DNA of 33,441 bases from an uncultured Prevotellaceae bacterium. GTDB lineage: Bacteria > Bacteroidota > Bacteroidia > Bacteroidales > Bacteroidaceae. The DNA lies in NCBI GenBank assembly GCA_900316265.1, contig ONCH01000031.1, positions 1-33,441 of the forward strand, in the 5' to 3' direction. This document shows positions 6,927 through 15,134 of this stretch, in pieces (position 1 is the first letter of the stretch; each line of letters begins with the position of its first letter). The notes under the pieces were generated by a model, which searched no databases, was not told the origin of the DNA, and saw only the letters and a list, made by a program, of their open reading frames with translations. The position numbers were made by a program, and so were the translations under genes.

Positions 6927-8122
6927 AGTTCATCGTTATAGGAATTACCGATAATCCGCAGCCGTTCTTCCCACCAGAAGTGTTGGAAATCATTAAGAGT
7001 GGTAAGGTCTTCTCTGGTGGCAAGCGTCACCATGAAATAGTGGCTCCGTTCTTGCCTGCCAATGCACAATGGATAGACATCACGGTCCCTTTAAATGCTG
7101 TTTTCGAACAGTACCATGACGAGGTAGTTGTTTTTGCTTCCGGTGATCCTTTGTTTTTTGGATTTGCAAATACCTTGCAACGTGAATTCCCTGATGCAGA
7201 GTTGAAGGTTTTCCCGACTTTCAATTCTCTGCAGTTACTTGCTCACCGACTGGTAATGCCCTATCACGACATGCATATTGTCTCACTGACAGGTCGACCT
7301 TGGCAGGAATTCGACAGAGCACTCATTGAGCGAGTCCCAAAGATAGGCATCCTTACCGATAAGCAACATACACCTGCTGCCATTGCCCAACGCATGATGG
7401 ACTACGGATATACCTATTATAATATGTATGTTGGTGAACATTTGGGTAATCCGCAATTAGAAAAGGTGACGACGCTTACCCTTGAAGAGGCTGCCCAGTT
7501 TGCATTCTCCACGCCTAACTGTGTAATTCTCGATGGCAAAACCGACGAGCACGCGAAACCTTACGGTATTCCTGATAGTGCCTTCATGTTGCTTGATGGT
7601 CGCGAGAAGATGATTACAAAAATGCCAATCCGCTTGCTGACGTTACAGGCGCTTGATCTGTCTCATCGACATGTACTGTGGGATATTGGTGCCTGCACAG
7701 GTAGCGTGTCCATTGAGGCACGTCTTCAATTTCCGCACCTGCAGGTGGAAGCCTTCGAGATTCGCCCTGAGTGTGAAGCCATCATTCAGGAGAATGCTCG
7801 CTGCTTTGGTGCTCCAGGAATGAACATCCACATAGGCGATTTCCTTGTTTGTTGCGATAGCGTTGCAACATACTCAACCCCCGATGCCGTCTTCATTGGC
7901 GGGCACGGTGGCCGTCTGAAGGACATCATGGAGAAGGTACTTACCGTCCTTGCTCCCAATGGCATTATCGTGATGAATAGCGTCATAGCTCCCAAGGTAC
8001 TTACCGATAGCCAGAAGCTTTGGAACGAGGCCTGCGAAGAACTTAACCTCCAACAGGAACCGCCACTTCATATTCAGTTGAATGACCACCACCCGATAAC
8101 AATACTAAAATGCAAAAGATAG
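6923..8122 (+). CDS. cobL: CobL (CbiE-CbiT): precorrin-6Y C5,15-methyltransferase, decarboxylating
   Basis: A 399-residue two-domain enzyme. Residues 1 to about 200 are the CbiE methylase domain (FIVIGITDNPQPFF, FASGDPLFFGFANTL, SLTGRPWQ) and residues about 210-395 are the CbiT domain. CbiT carries the class I SAM-binding motif DIGACTGSVSIEA (usual form DIGAGTGS, so Cys replaces one Gly), the acidic turn VEAFEIRPE and AVFIGGHGG. Together they methylate C5 and C15 of the corrin ring and remove the C12 acetate carboxylate. Start and stop overlap both neighbours (ATGA with cobJ, 13 bases with cbiG), so the operon is translationally coupled. Confidence 0.93.
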   Translation: MKFIVIGITDNPQPFFPPEVLEIIKSGKVFSGGKRHHEIVAPFLPANAQWIDITVPLNAVFEQYHDEVVVFASGDPLFFGFANTLQREFPDAELKVFPTFNSLQLLAHRLVMPYHDMHIVSLTGRPWQEFDRALIERVPKIGILTDKQHTPAAIAQRMMDYGYTYYNMYVGEHLGNPQLEKVTTLTLEEAAQFAFSTPNCVILDGKTDEHAKPYGIPDSAFMLLDGREKMITKMPIRLLTLQALDLSHRHVLWDIGACTGSVSIEARLQFPHLQVEAFEIRPECEAIIQENARCFGAPGMNIHIGDFLVCCDSVATYSTPDAVFIGGHGGRLKDIMEKVLTVLAPNGIIVMNSVIAPKVLTDSQKLWNEACEELNLQQEPPLHIQLNDHHPITILKCKR

Positions 8123-8457
8123 CAATTATACAAATCAGCGAGGCCGGAGCTGCCATCGCTGCTCGTTTACAGGAAACGCTTGGTGCACAAATTGTGTGTC
8201 GCGATTCTATCGCAACCAATTGGCAGAAGTTCGATGCGTTTGTCTTTATCGGTGCTATGGGCATCTGTGTCCGTACTATCGCCCCTTATATCAACGATAA
8301 GCACAGCGATCCTGCTGTGGTTTGCATCGACTCGTTGGGAAAGAATGTTATTTCTGTGCTCAGTGGACATGTGGGTGGAGCCAATGACCTGACACGAGAA
8401 ATTGCAAGTATTATTGGCAGTCATGAAGTGATTACCACCCAGAGCGAACACCTTTGA
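8110..8457 (+). CDS. cbiG: CbiG N-terminal fragment, cut off by a frameshift
   Basis: Encodes 115 residues of the N-terminal domain of CbiG, which opens the delta-lactone of cobalt-precorrin-5A in the anaerobic pathway. Visible family motifs are FIGAMGICVRTIAPY, DPAVVCIDSLGKNVISVLSGHVGGAND and IITTQS-type residues near the end (VITTQSE). The frame then hits TGA at 8455-8457. In the next frame the sequence continues as TFEKRFDWPVASEVED straight into the CbiG-CobM frame at 8498. Family members, as I recall them, have about eight more residues (a GLWALD-type stretch) just here, so a small out-of-frame deletion of about 23 bp near 8446-8450 is the likeliest cause. A one-base insertion or an assembly error is the alternative. 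Confidence 0.8.
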   Translation: MQKIAIIQISEAGAAIAARLQETLGAQIVCRDSIATNWQKFDAFVFIGAMGICVRTIAPYINDKHSDPAVVCIDSLGKNVISVLSGHVGGANDLTREIASIIGSHEVITTQSEHL

Positions 8458-8497
8458 GAAACGCTTCGACTGGCCTGTAGCCAGTGAAGTTGAAGAT

Positions 8498-9859
8498 ATG
8501 AACGATTGCATCTTTGCTTTCGTCAATCGCCAACCGACAGCCTTGCTGTTGGAGGTCCGTGACGAGGGGACAAACTACTTGGAAACTACGAAGCCTAAGC
8601 ACGTTACCATTATCAATGATATCAGTGAAGCAGACCCCAAGAAATATAAACTGCTGATTATTGTTTCACCGTTCATCCGCAATGCCCCTGAAGGGATGCT
8701 CGAACTGCATTTCGTCCCGATGGTGGGAACGATTGGTTTCGGTTTGGCTCATCACCCTGAGGACTACATGCATATTTATGACGAGATAGACGAGGCCTTT
8801 GCCAACCAGGGCATTTTGCCGTGCGCTCATAAGTACTGCACCATTGACGTAAAAGAGGACGAAGAATTCTGTGCGATGCTCAAAGAAGAGTACAAAGAGG
8901 AGGTCGTGTTCTTTACTTCTGAAGAACTTGCTGTTGTCGAGGTTCCCAACCCCAGCGATACTGTTATGAAACATGTCGGCACACCCAGTGTCTGTGAGGC
9001 TGCTTCCATCCTCGGTTCCAACCATGGTAAATTGATAGTTCCCAAGATTAAAGGTAAGAACTGGACGGCAGCTTTGGCCATTGACCGTGAGTGTCTGCGC
9101 GAGGGACATATCGAGATTGTGGGTGCTGGTCCTGGTGACCCAGATTTAGTAAGTGTCCGTGGTCGGAAGATGTTAGAAAGGGCCGACCTTATCTTATATG
9201 CAGGCTCTTTGGTACCGAAAGCCCTGACGGAGTGTCATAAGCCAGGTGCCGTTGTGCGAAGCTCTGCTGACATGAATCTGGAGGAGCAATGTGCACTCAT
9301 GAAAGAACATTACGACAAGAGACATTTCATTGTTCGTCTGCATACCGGTGACCCTTGCATCTTTGGCGCTATTCAGGAGCAGATGGCTTTCTTCGATAAG
9401 CACAATATGTCGTATCACATTACCCCAGGCATCTCATCGTTCCTGGCTGCTGCTGCAGAACTGCGTAGTCAGTTTACGATTCCTGAGCGTACACAGACTA
9501 TCATCTTGACGAGAGGAGAGGGTAGGACGCCCATGCCAGAGAAGGAACAATTGCACCTGTTGGCTAAGAGTCAGAGTACGATGTGTATTTTCCTATCTGC
9601 TGCTATTGTTGATGATGTGCAACGTGAACTGTTGCAGGAGTATCCTGAAGACACGCCAGTAGCTGCTTGCTATCACCTCACGTGGCCAGACCAGAAAATC
9701 TATCGTGGAGTGCTGAAAGACCTGGCGAAGATTGTTCATGACAACAATCTCACACTGACAACCATGCTCGTTGTCGGTGAGGCTATCGATAATCGCCAGG
9801 GGCTTTCCGAACTGTATAGCAAGTACTTCACCCACCTATTCCGACAGGGCGAAGCATAG
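8498..9859 (+). CDS. cobM: CbiG C-terminal part fused to CobM/CbiF (precorrin-4 C11-methyltransferase)
   Basis: This 453-residue frame starts at an internal Met; the open frame actually reaches back to the frameshift near 8447. Residues 1 to about 200 are the middle and C-terminal CbiG domains (PMVGTIGFGLAHH, YCTIDVKEDE, FFTSEELAVVEVPNPSDTV, VGTPSVCEAASIL, VPKIKGKNWTAALA). Residues about 205-450 are the methylase CobM/CbiF: IVGAGPGDPDLVSVRG, LYAGSLVP, RLHTGDPCIFGAIQEQ, PGISSFLAAAA, ILTRGEGRTPMP and YHLTWPDQKIYRG. CobM methylates C11 of (cobalt-)precorrin-4. The CobM half looks intact, but unless translation restarts at 8498, or a frameshift is tolerated, both CbiG and CobM output would suffer. 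It ends 7 bp from the convergent tsaE stop, with no terminator seen between. Confidence 0.88.
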   Translation: MNDCIFAFVNRQPTALLLEVRDEGTNYLETTKPKHVTIINDISEADPKKYKLLIIVSPFIRNAPEGMLELHFVPMVGTIGFGLAHHPEDYMHIYDEIDEAFANQGILPCAHKYCTIDVKEDEEFCAMLKEEYKEEVVFFTSEELAVVEVPNPSDTVMKHVGTPSVCEAASILGSNHGKLIVPKIKGKNWTAALAIDRECLREGHIEIVGAGPGDPDLVSVRGRKMLERADLILYAGSLVPKALTECHKPGAVVRSSADMNLEEQCALMKEHYDKRHFIVRLHTGDPCIFGAIQEQMAFFDKHNMSYHITPGISSFLAAAAELRSQFTIPERTQTIILTRGEGRTPMPEKEQLHLLAKSQSTMCIFLSAAIVDDVQRELLQEYPEDTPVAACYHLTWPDQKIYRGVLKDLAKIVHDNNLTLTTMLVVGEAIDNRQGLSELYSKYFTHLFRQGEA

Positions 9860-9866
9860 CATTTTA

Positions 9867-10283
9867 CTATTCGTTAAAGGTAACGAGGCGACTACCGTCG
9901 GCTTGCTCTTCGATGTTGACACGTACAGCATCGTCGGGCAGCACGTCTTCTATCAGTTCTGGCCACTCTATGAAGCAGAGGGCTCCAGAGTAGAAGTAGT
10001 CTTCGTAGCCCATGTCATAAACCTCTTCTAACTTCTTGATGCGATAGAAGTCGAAGTGGTAAAGTGGTTCACCATCGGGTTGCGTGTACTCGTTGATGAT
10101 GGCGAAAGTGGGACTGGTAATAACATCCTCAACGCCCAGCTCTTCACAGATAGCCTTGACAAAAGTAGTCTTGCCGGCCCCCATCTTACCATAGAAGGCA
10201 AAGACTCGATGGTCGCCGATTTGTTCTATAAACTCGCGAGCAGCTTCGCGGATGTGTTCTATATCTTGAATTCTGATTTTCAT
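9867..10283 (-). CDS. tsaE: tRNA N6-threonylcarbamoyladenosine biosynthesis ATPase TsaE
   Basis: 138 residues, the usual length for TsaE, the P-loop ATPase that drives the TsaD-TsaB complex to make t6A37 in ANN-decoding tRNAs. Walker A is GKMGAGKT (residues 32-39). Family motifs [24 protein letters not shown] and [13 protein letters not shown] are all present. It is the last gene of a minus-strand run after porX, separated from it by a 34-bp spacer made of an 8-bp tandem repeat. It converges on the cobalamin operon. Confidence 0.95.
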   Translation of the reverse strand: MKIRIQDIEHIREAAREFIEQIGDHRVFAFYGKMGAGKTTFVKAICEELGVEDVITSPTFAIINEYTQPDGEPLYHFDFYRIKKLEEVYDMGYEDYFYSGALCFIEWPELIEDVLPDDAVRVNIEEQADGSRLVTFNE

Positions 10284-10285
10284 TG

Positions 10286-10312
10286 TCGTTATATCGTTAT
10301 GTCGTTATATCG
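10286..10312. repeat. 8-bp tandem repeat, unit TCGTTATA, between tsaE and porX
   Basis: Three full copies (TCGTTATA, TCGTTATG, TCGTTATA) plus TCG fill almost the entire spacer between the tsaE start and the porX stop. The same CGTTATNN unit recurs on the other side of porX at 11874-11907. Confidence 0.8.
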
Positions 10313-10317
10313 AAAAC

Positions 10318-11865
10318 CTATCGTTTCCTTCCCTTCAATGATATGATAGGCACTATCATCTCTTCCATCGAGATACCTCCGTGCTGGAAAGTGTTGCGAT
10401 AGTACGAGACATAGTAGTTGTAGTTGTTGGGGTAGGCAAAGAAATCGTCGCTTGTCGCAAAGACGTAGCTCGTCGAGAGGTTCGGAGCGGGCAGATGAGC
10501 CTTCTGTGGATCCTTGATGACAAACAAGTCTTTCGAGTCATACGCCAGATTCTTTCCCAACTTGTAACGCAGGTTGGTATTCGTGTTGCGGTCACCGATA
10601 ATCTTCACAGGATTGGTGGCACGGATACTGCCGTGGTCGGTGGTGATAAGAATGCGATAGTCGCTCTGTGCCAATTGACGGAACAGGTCAGCCATTGCTG
10701 AGTGGCGGAACCATGACAGCGTGATGCTGCGATATGCCGACTCATTGTTCGCCAACTCACGAACCATCTTCGACTCGGTACGTGCGTGACTAAGCATGTC
10801 GATGAAGTTGAATACCACGACGTTGAGGTCGTTTTTCTCCATCGTGTTCAACTGCTGTAGCAGCTTGTCGGCCTCCTGCGAGGTGTTAATCTTATGATAT
10901 GAGAAGGTGTTGCGCTTGCGGTAACGCTCCAACTGCGTCTTAATGAGTGGCTCCTCGTTAAGGTTCTTGCCTTCCTCCTCATCCTCGTCAACCCACAGGT
11001 TAGGAAACATCTGTGCAATTTGTACGGGCATCAGGCCAGAGAAGATTGCGTTACGGGCATACTGGGTAGCGGTGGGCAGGATGCTGCAATAGACATCCTC
11101 ATCAATGTCGAACAGGTCGCCAATCTCACGCTCTAATGTCTTCCACTGGTCGTAGCGGAAGTTGTCGAGTACGATGAGGAAAATCTTTTCTCCATCGCCC
11201 AGCGCAGGGAAAACCTTGGTCTTGAACAGTTCATTCGAAAGCATAGGGTGTTCGTCGCCTCGCATCCAGTCCATGTAATGCTGTTTGATGTATTTAGCAA
11301 AGCCGCGATTAGCCTCCTGCTTTTGCATCTCCAGCATCTCGGTCATCTGCGAGTCGGTGGCACTAAGCTCCAGTTCCCAGCGCACCAGACGCTTATAGAC
11401 AGCTGTCCAGTCCTCCCACGTACGACAATCCATAATCTGCATGGACAGTTGTTGGAACTGCTGCTGGTAGTTGGTCTGCACCGTCTCGGTGACAATCTCC
11501 TTACGGTGGATATTCTTCTTCAGCGTCAACAGTATCTGGTTGGGGTTAACGGGCTTGATGAGGTAATCTGCAATTTGCTGACCGATAGCCTGGTTCATGA
11601 TGTCTTCCTCCTCACTCTTTGTTACCATGACGACAGGCACTTGTGGTGTTATCTCCTTGATGCGCTGCAGTGTCTCCAGACCACTAAGGCCAGGCATCAT
11701 CTCGTCGAGCAGTACCAGGTCGAAGGTGCGCTTTTTGCACTCCTCAATGGCATCGGTACCGTTGGTTACCGTCACCACCTCGTAACCTTTCTTCTCTAAA
11801 AAGAGCAGGTGGGCGCGGAGCAGTTCCATCTCGTCGTCAGCCCAAAGCAGCAATCCGTTATTCAT
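10318..11865 (-). CDS. porX: PorX: T9SS two-component regulator with PglZ domain
   Basis: 515 residues. The N-terminal receiver (1-120) has WADDE at 8-12, phosphoacceptor Asp54 in LLDEMMPG, and Lys104 in YLIKPV. A helical linker follows, and residues about 200-510 form a PglZ/alkaline-phosphatase-like domain (KIFLIVLDNFRYDQW, TATQYARNAIFSGLMP, NFIDMLSHAR, LITTDHGS). This domain order is diagnostic of PorX, which regulates type IX secretion (with PorY and SigP in Porphyromonas) and whose PglZ domain has been reported as a phosphodiesterase active on cyclic oligonucleotides. It lies directly downstream of porW, and both flanking spacers consist of the same 8-bp tandem repeat. No DNA-binding domain is visible, as expected. 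Confidence 0.93.
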   Translation of the reverse strand: MNNGLLLWADDEMELLRAHLLFLEKKGYEVVTVTNGTDAIEECKKRTFDLVLLDEMMPGLSGLETLQRIKEITPQVPVVMVTKSEEEDIMNQAIGQQIADYLIKPVNPNQILLTLKKNIHRKEIVTETVQTNYQQQFQQLSMQIMDCRTWEDWTAVYKRLVRWELELSATDSQMTEMLEMQKQEANRGFAKYIKQHYMDWMRGDEHPMLSNELFKTKVFPALGDGEKIFLIVLDNFRYDQWKTLEREIGDLFDIDEDVYCSILPTATQYARNAIFSGLMPVQIAQMFPNLWVDEDEEEGKNLNEEPLIKTQLERYRKRNTFSYHKINTSQEADKLLQQLNTMEKNDLNVVVFNFIDMLSHARTESKMVRELANNESAYRSITLSWFRHSAMADLFRQLAQSDYRILITTDHGSIRATNPVKIIGDRNTNTNLRYKLGKNLAYDSKDLFVIKDPQKAHLPAPNLSTSYVFATSDDFFAYPNNYNYYVSYYRNTFQHGGISMEEMIVPIISLKGRKR

Positions 11866-11873
11866 TATCTTTT

Positions 11874-11907
11874 CGTTATTACGTTATATCGTTATTACGT
11901 TATTTCG
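11874..11907. repeat. 8-bp tandem repeat, unit CGTTATNN, between porX and porW
   Basis: Four copies (CGTTATTA, CGTTATAT, CGTTATTA, CGTTATTT) plus CG fill the 48-bp spacer upstream of porX. The unit is the same as in the spacer downstream of porX. Confidence 0.8.
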
Positions 11908-11913
11908 ACATTG

Positions 11914-14900
11914 TCATCTCCAGAAATCATCGTCGAACTCATCATAATTGTTGTTCTGCTGCTGTGGAGCATCGTCGAACAATGGGTCGTAGTTCGGGTC
12001 TTGGCTATTGCCATTTGGATTTTGGCCGTTGGCGTCAGGCTCCTCATCCTCTTCGTTCTGGATGATGGTCTCTGGTTCGTCCAGCAGGTCTTCATCAGAT
12101 ACATCCAGTGGTTCCAGCTCCTTCTCGAAGAATATCTCGTAGTCACGGTAGCTGTAGTTGGTACCCAGCAATGGCAAGTTCTTCTCACTGATAATAATAG
12201 GCCGGCAGGGGCGTAGCATGTCAGCCATTGCTTTGTCATTATACAACTGACGGGCATACTGGCGTGCTTCGTCGTAGTTAAGGAAACCGCTAATCACCAT
12301 GCGCACCAGTCCGTGGGCATCCTGATCGACAGTGATGTCGAAGTTGCGTACGAGGAAGTTCGAGAAGTTATACTTCGCCATCTCGTAGAGCAACTGGTTG
12401 TGGTTCACAGAGTCGGGTTGGTAGGCCAGCAGGAATACGTAGTTGGCGTTACGTTCTATAGTCAGCGTGTCGTTGCGCGTAGAGTCTGCCACCATGTCGA
12501 TAGCACGTCGTGACCATACATCACTGATATCAAACTTGCCACCACGCAATGTCTTGCCCTGCTGCACACCACGAATAATCATACCAGCCATTTCGCTGAC
12601 CTCGCTTTCCGGGTATTTTTCAACCACCTGTTTCATGCGGTCTATGCAGCCCTGCGAATTTCCTTCGTTCAACAGACTAAGACCTTCTATAAAGAGGAAC
12701 TTCGGACGGTGCAATCCCAGGGGGAAGCGTTTCTCGGAAATTTCACCATTAGCCTTTACCTCTGCATGACGGTCAGTCTTGAAAGCTTCGTAGGTTGCTG
12801 CGTAGATGGAGTCTTCGATATGTACGCCGAAGCGCTGGTTCTCAGCAAAGTACGGGTCAGACAATAGCGTGGTCCAGTTGCTTTCTGGGAAGTCGCTTTT
12901 AAGCATGGCCAGACAGCGTTCCGCTTCAGCGGTTCTTCCCAGTCGTGAATAGAGCAGGAAGAGGTGGTACCATGCTTCGTCGTTCTTTTCGTAGTCGGCA
13001 TATTGGGTAGTCAGGCGACCTAACGCCTTCTCGCTGAGTCTCAGGTTGTCTAACTTGTCCTTGAAGATAATGCCTGAATGGAACAAGCCATCCTTGATGA
13101 GGTTGTCGCTCTCGGCCTTCTGCTCTTCGGTGAAGGGTATCTGTGCCAGGTAGTACTCGCGCTTGTGTGGGTCAAGAGCGGAACTGTCGGCGGCTTCTCC
13201 GTCTTGTTTCTTGGCTCCGGCGATTGAATCGCTGGGCGCAGTGGCGACGTCTGTACTATCTGTGGCTTCTGTACCGTCATTTGTTTCTGTCGCCTCGCCG
13301 TCTTCAGTACTTTCTTGGGCAAAGTTTACCACCGTTTTGTTGAGGCGTTGCCAGTGGTCCTGATTCTCACGCTTACCCCACTGACGCTGGAAGGTTTGCT
13401 TACCTTGACTGACGGCTTGTGGATTGTAGAAATACCAAAGAGTAGACTGGCCACCGGCTGTGGGCTGTGGAGCGACGGGTGTCGGTCTGGTGTTCCTGTT
13501 ACCGTTCTTGGCCTCTTCCGCTTGTTGAATCTTCTCGGCCTCAGCTTCCTGACGGGCTCGCTCTTCTTCTTTCTCCTTCTTGATGAGGTCTTCGATGATC
13601 TTATCAATAATCTTGTTGCGCTGGGCTTCAGGCATGAGAGCCAGACGTTGCAGAGAGTCTTGCAACTCTACGGCACTGGTATGAGGTACCAGTTCGTCGA
13701 GCACCTTTGAGCGCTCGTCAAGTTGTTTGTAGTCCTTGCGGTCCTTGTCCAACAGACCGATAGCCTCACCATAGCAGCGCTGGGCATCGGCATATTTCTC
13801 TTTATCCCAATAGACATTGCCTAATGTCAATAGCAGGACACCCTTCTCAATGCCGCTACGTGTAGCTTTCTTGCAACCTTCCTCGTAGGCTTCAATGGCG
13901 TGGAGCGTATCGCGCTGGGTGAGATACACGTTTCCTATGGCGTAGTACACCTGGTCGAGGTATTCCTTGTTGTTGTCAGAACGGGCCATGCGCTTCAGCT
14001 TGCTGATTTTGCTCTTGGCATCCGTAGCAGGCATAACCTCAGTCTGAGCGATGCGGGCGTTAAACTCCAACTCGTAGGGTGGGTTCAGTCGAATGACATG
14101 CTTGAACGACTGGTAGGCTTCCGTTTTCTGTCCCAACAGCGACTGAATCTGTCCCATCAGGAACCACTCACGGGCTTTCTGCTTGCGGCGCTTCTCATGC
14201 TTGATGACCTTGCGCAGATAGGGTAGGGCCTCTTGGTAGCGACCAGCACGGATGTTATAGTTCGCCAGCGTGTAGTCCCAGTCTTTCTGTGCGCGGTAGT
14301 GGATGCTGTCGCGTAGCTGTTTGTTGATGATGTCCTCGGCATCGTAGAGCCAGTCGAGTTCGGTATAACTCTTAGCCTGCCACGCATGGGCGATACCACT
14401 GATGGCCGGTTGTGTCTGGTAGAGGCGCGACATATAGGAGAATGTGGCAGCAGCTTCTTCAAATTGTCCCTGCTGGAACTGCGATTTTCCTAACAACAGC
14501 CAAGCGTGCCACAGGAAGGGGTTATACTCGCGACGGTTCAGCCACTCAATATCCTTTTCGGTCTTGCGACGTCCCTTGTTCCATTCTGGTCGCTTCTTGA
14601 TGCTGTGCAACTTGATGGTCTTCTCGGCTTTCTCGATGGCACGGTCAAAGTTGCCCTTTCCCAACTCGCGACTCTGCTTGTTGGCAACAGCATAGAGGGG
14701 AATCATCTCTGTACAGTTGTCTTTGTTGCCATTTTCCTTTTCAATACTACCGTCGATGAAGGCCTGCGAGCCGTTATAATAGGTATTATATCGGGCATGG
14801 AACGAGTGCCAGAAGCGAGTCTTTGCCGTATTGTTCTTCGTAGAGCAAGCACTGAGAAGTAAGATGGATGATGTAAGAAGTATGAGGATAGCTGTAAGAT

Positions 14901-15102
14901 TGTGGTCATGGCATTTCTCTTGCCCCTCGTTCCTTGCACCTCGCTCCTTTAATTCAGCCAACTTGCACTCACTTCTGCTGCTACACGAGGCACAGTCGCC
15001 CTCCTTTGTGACAATAGGTTCATCCGTGCTACCGATAGAGGCGATAGCAGCGATGGCACCCAGCACCACAAGTGATATGACGACAATCAGCAGAAATTGC
15101 AT
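11914..15102 (-). CDS. porW: PorW/SprE-like TPR lipoprotein of the T9SS, fused to an upstream small membrane protein
   Basis: 1062 residues. From about residue 66 it is a PorW/SprE-type protein: a lipoprotein-like signal LTAILILLTSSILLLSAC (Cys86), the STKNNTAKTRFWHSFHARYNTYYNG start, many TPR-like helices (residues 95-500), a charged low-complexity stretch, a second helical block and an Asp/Asn/Gln-rich tail. PorW/SprE is needed for type IX secretion and gliding. Residues 1-60 are different: a transmembrane segment (2-24) and a cysteine cluster CASCSSRSEC (37-46), like a stand-alone small Cys-rich membrane protein. The join (GARNEGQEKC) is encoded by the kind of repetitive junction sequence seen elsewhere between genes here, and no in-frame ATG precedes the lipobox. 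It therefore looks like two genes fused by loss of a stop, or an assembly error. Lies between aroA and porX. Confidence 0.82.
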   Translation of the reverse strand: MQFLLIVVISLVVLGAIAAIASIGSTDEPIVTKEGDCASCSSRSECKLAELKERGARNEGQEKCHDHNLTAILILLTSSILLLSACSTKNNTAKTRFWHSFHARYNTYYNGSQAFIDGSIEKENGNKDNCTEMIPLYAVANKQSRELGKGNFDRAIEKAEKTIKLHSIKKRPEWNKGRRKTEKDIEWLNRREYNPFLWHAWLLLGKSQFQQGQFEEAAATFSYMSRLYQTQPAISGIAHAWQAKSYTELDWLYDAEDIINKQLRDSIHYRAQKDWDYTLANYNIRAGRYQEALPYLRKVIKHEKRRKQKAREWFLMGQIQSLLGQKTEAYQSFKHVIRLNPPYELEFNARIAQTEVMPATDAKSKISKLKRMARSDNNKEYLDQVYYAIGNVYLTQRDTLHAIEAYEEGCKKATRSGIEKGVLLLTLGNVYWDKEKYADAQRCYGEAIGLLDKDRKDYKQLDERSKVLDELVPHTSAVELQDSLQRLALMPEAQRNKIIDKIIEDLIKKEKEEERARQEAEAEKIQQAEEAKNGNRNTRPTPVAPQPTAGGQSTLWYFYNPQAVSQGKQTFQRQWGKRENQDHWQRLNKTVVNFAQESTEDGEATETNDGTEATDSTDVATAPSDSIAGAKKQDGEAADSSALDPHKREYYLAQIPFTEEQKAESDNLIKDGLFHSGIIFKDKLDNLRLSEKALGRLTTQYADYEKNDEAWYHLFLLYSRLGRTAEAERCLAMLKSDFPESNWTTLLSDPYFAENQRFGVHIEDSIYAATYEAFKTDRHAEVKANGEISEKRFPLGLHRPKFLFIEGLSLLNEGNSQGCIDRMKQVVEKYPESEVSEMAGMIIRGVQQGKTLRGGKFDISDVWSRRAIDMVADSTRNDTLTIERNANYVFLLAYQPDSVNHNQLLYEMAKYNFSNFLVRNFDITVDQDAHGLVRMVISGFLNYDEARQYARQLYNDKAMADMLRPCRPIIISEKNLPLLGTNYSYRDYEIFFEKELEPLDVSDEDLLDEPETIIQNEEDEEPDANGQNPNGNSQDPNYDPLFDDAPQQQNNNYDEFDDDFWR

Positions 15103-15107
15103 CTCTC

Positions 15108-15134
15108 AATTCTTAATTCTTAACTCTTAATTTC
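15108..15134. repeat. 7-bp tandem repeat, unit AATTCTT, at the aroA/porW junction
   Basis: AATTCTT, AATTCTT, AACTCTT and AATTTC run head to tail. The repeat supplies the last codons and the stop of aroA (15120-15122) and almost all of the 17-bp spacer to porW. Confidence 0.75.

Noticed and set aside
14703-14939. Alternative frame MTTILQLSSYF as the true PorW start
   Set aside because: That frame does not lead to the lipobox or the TPR region without a frameshift; kept only as a possible sign of an indel at the fusion.
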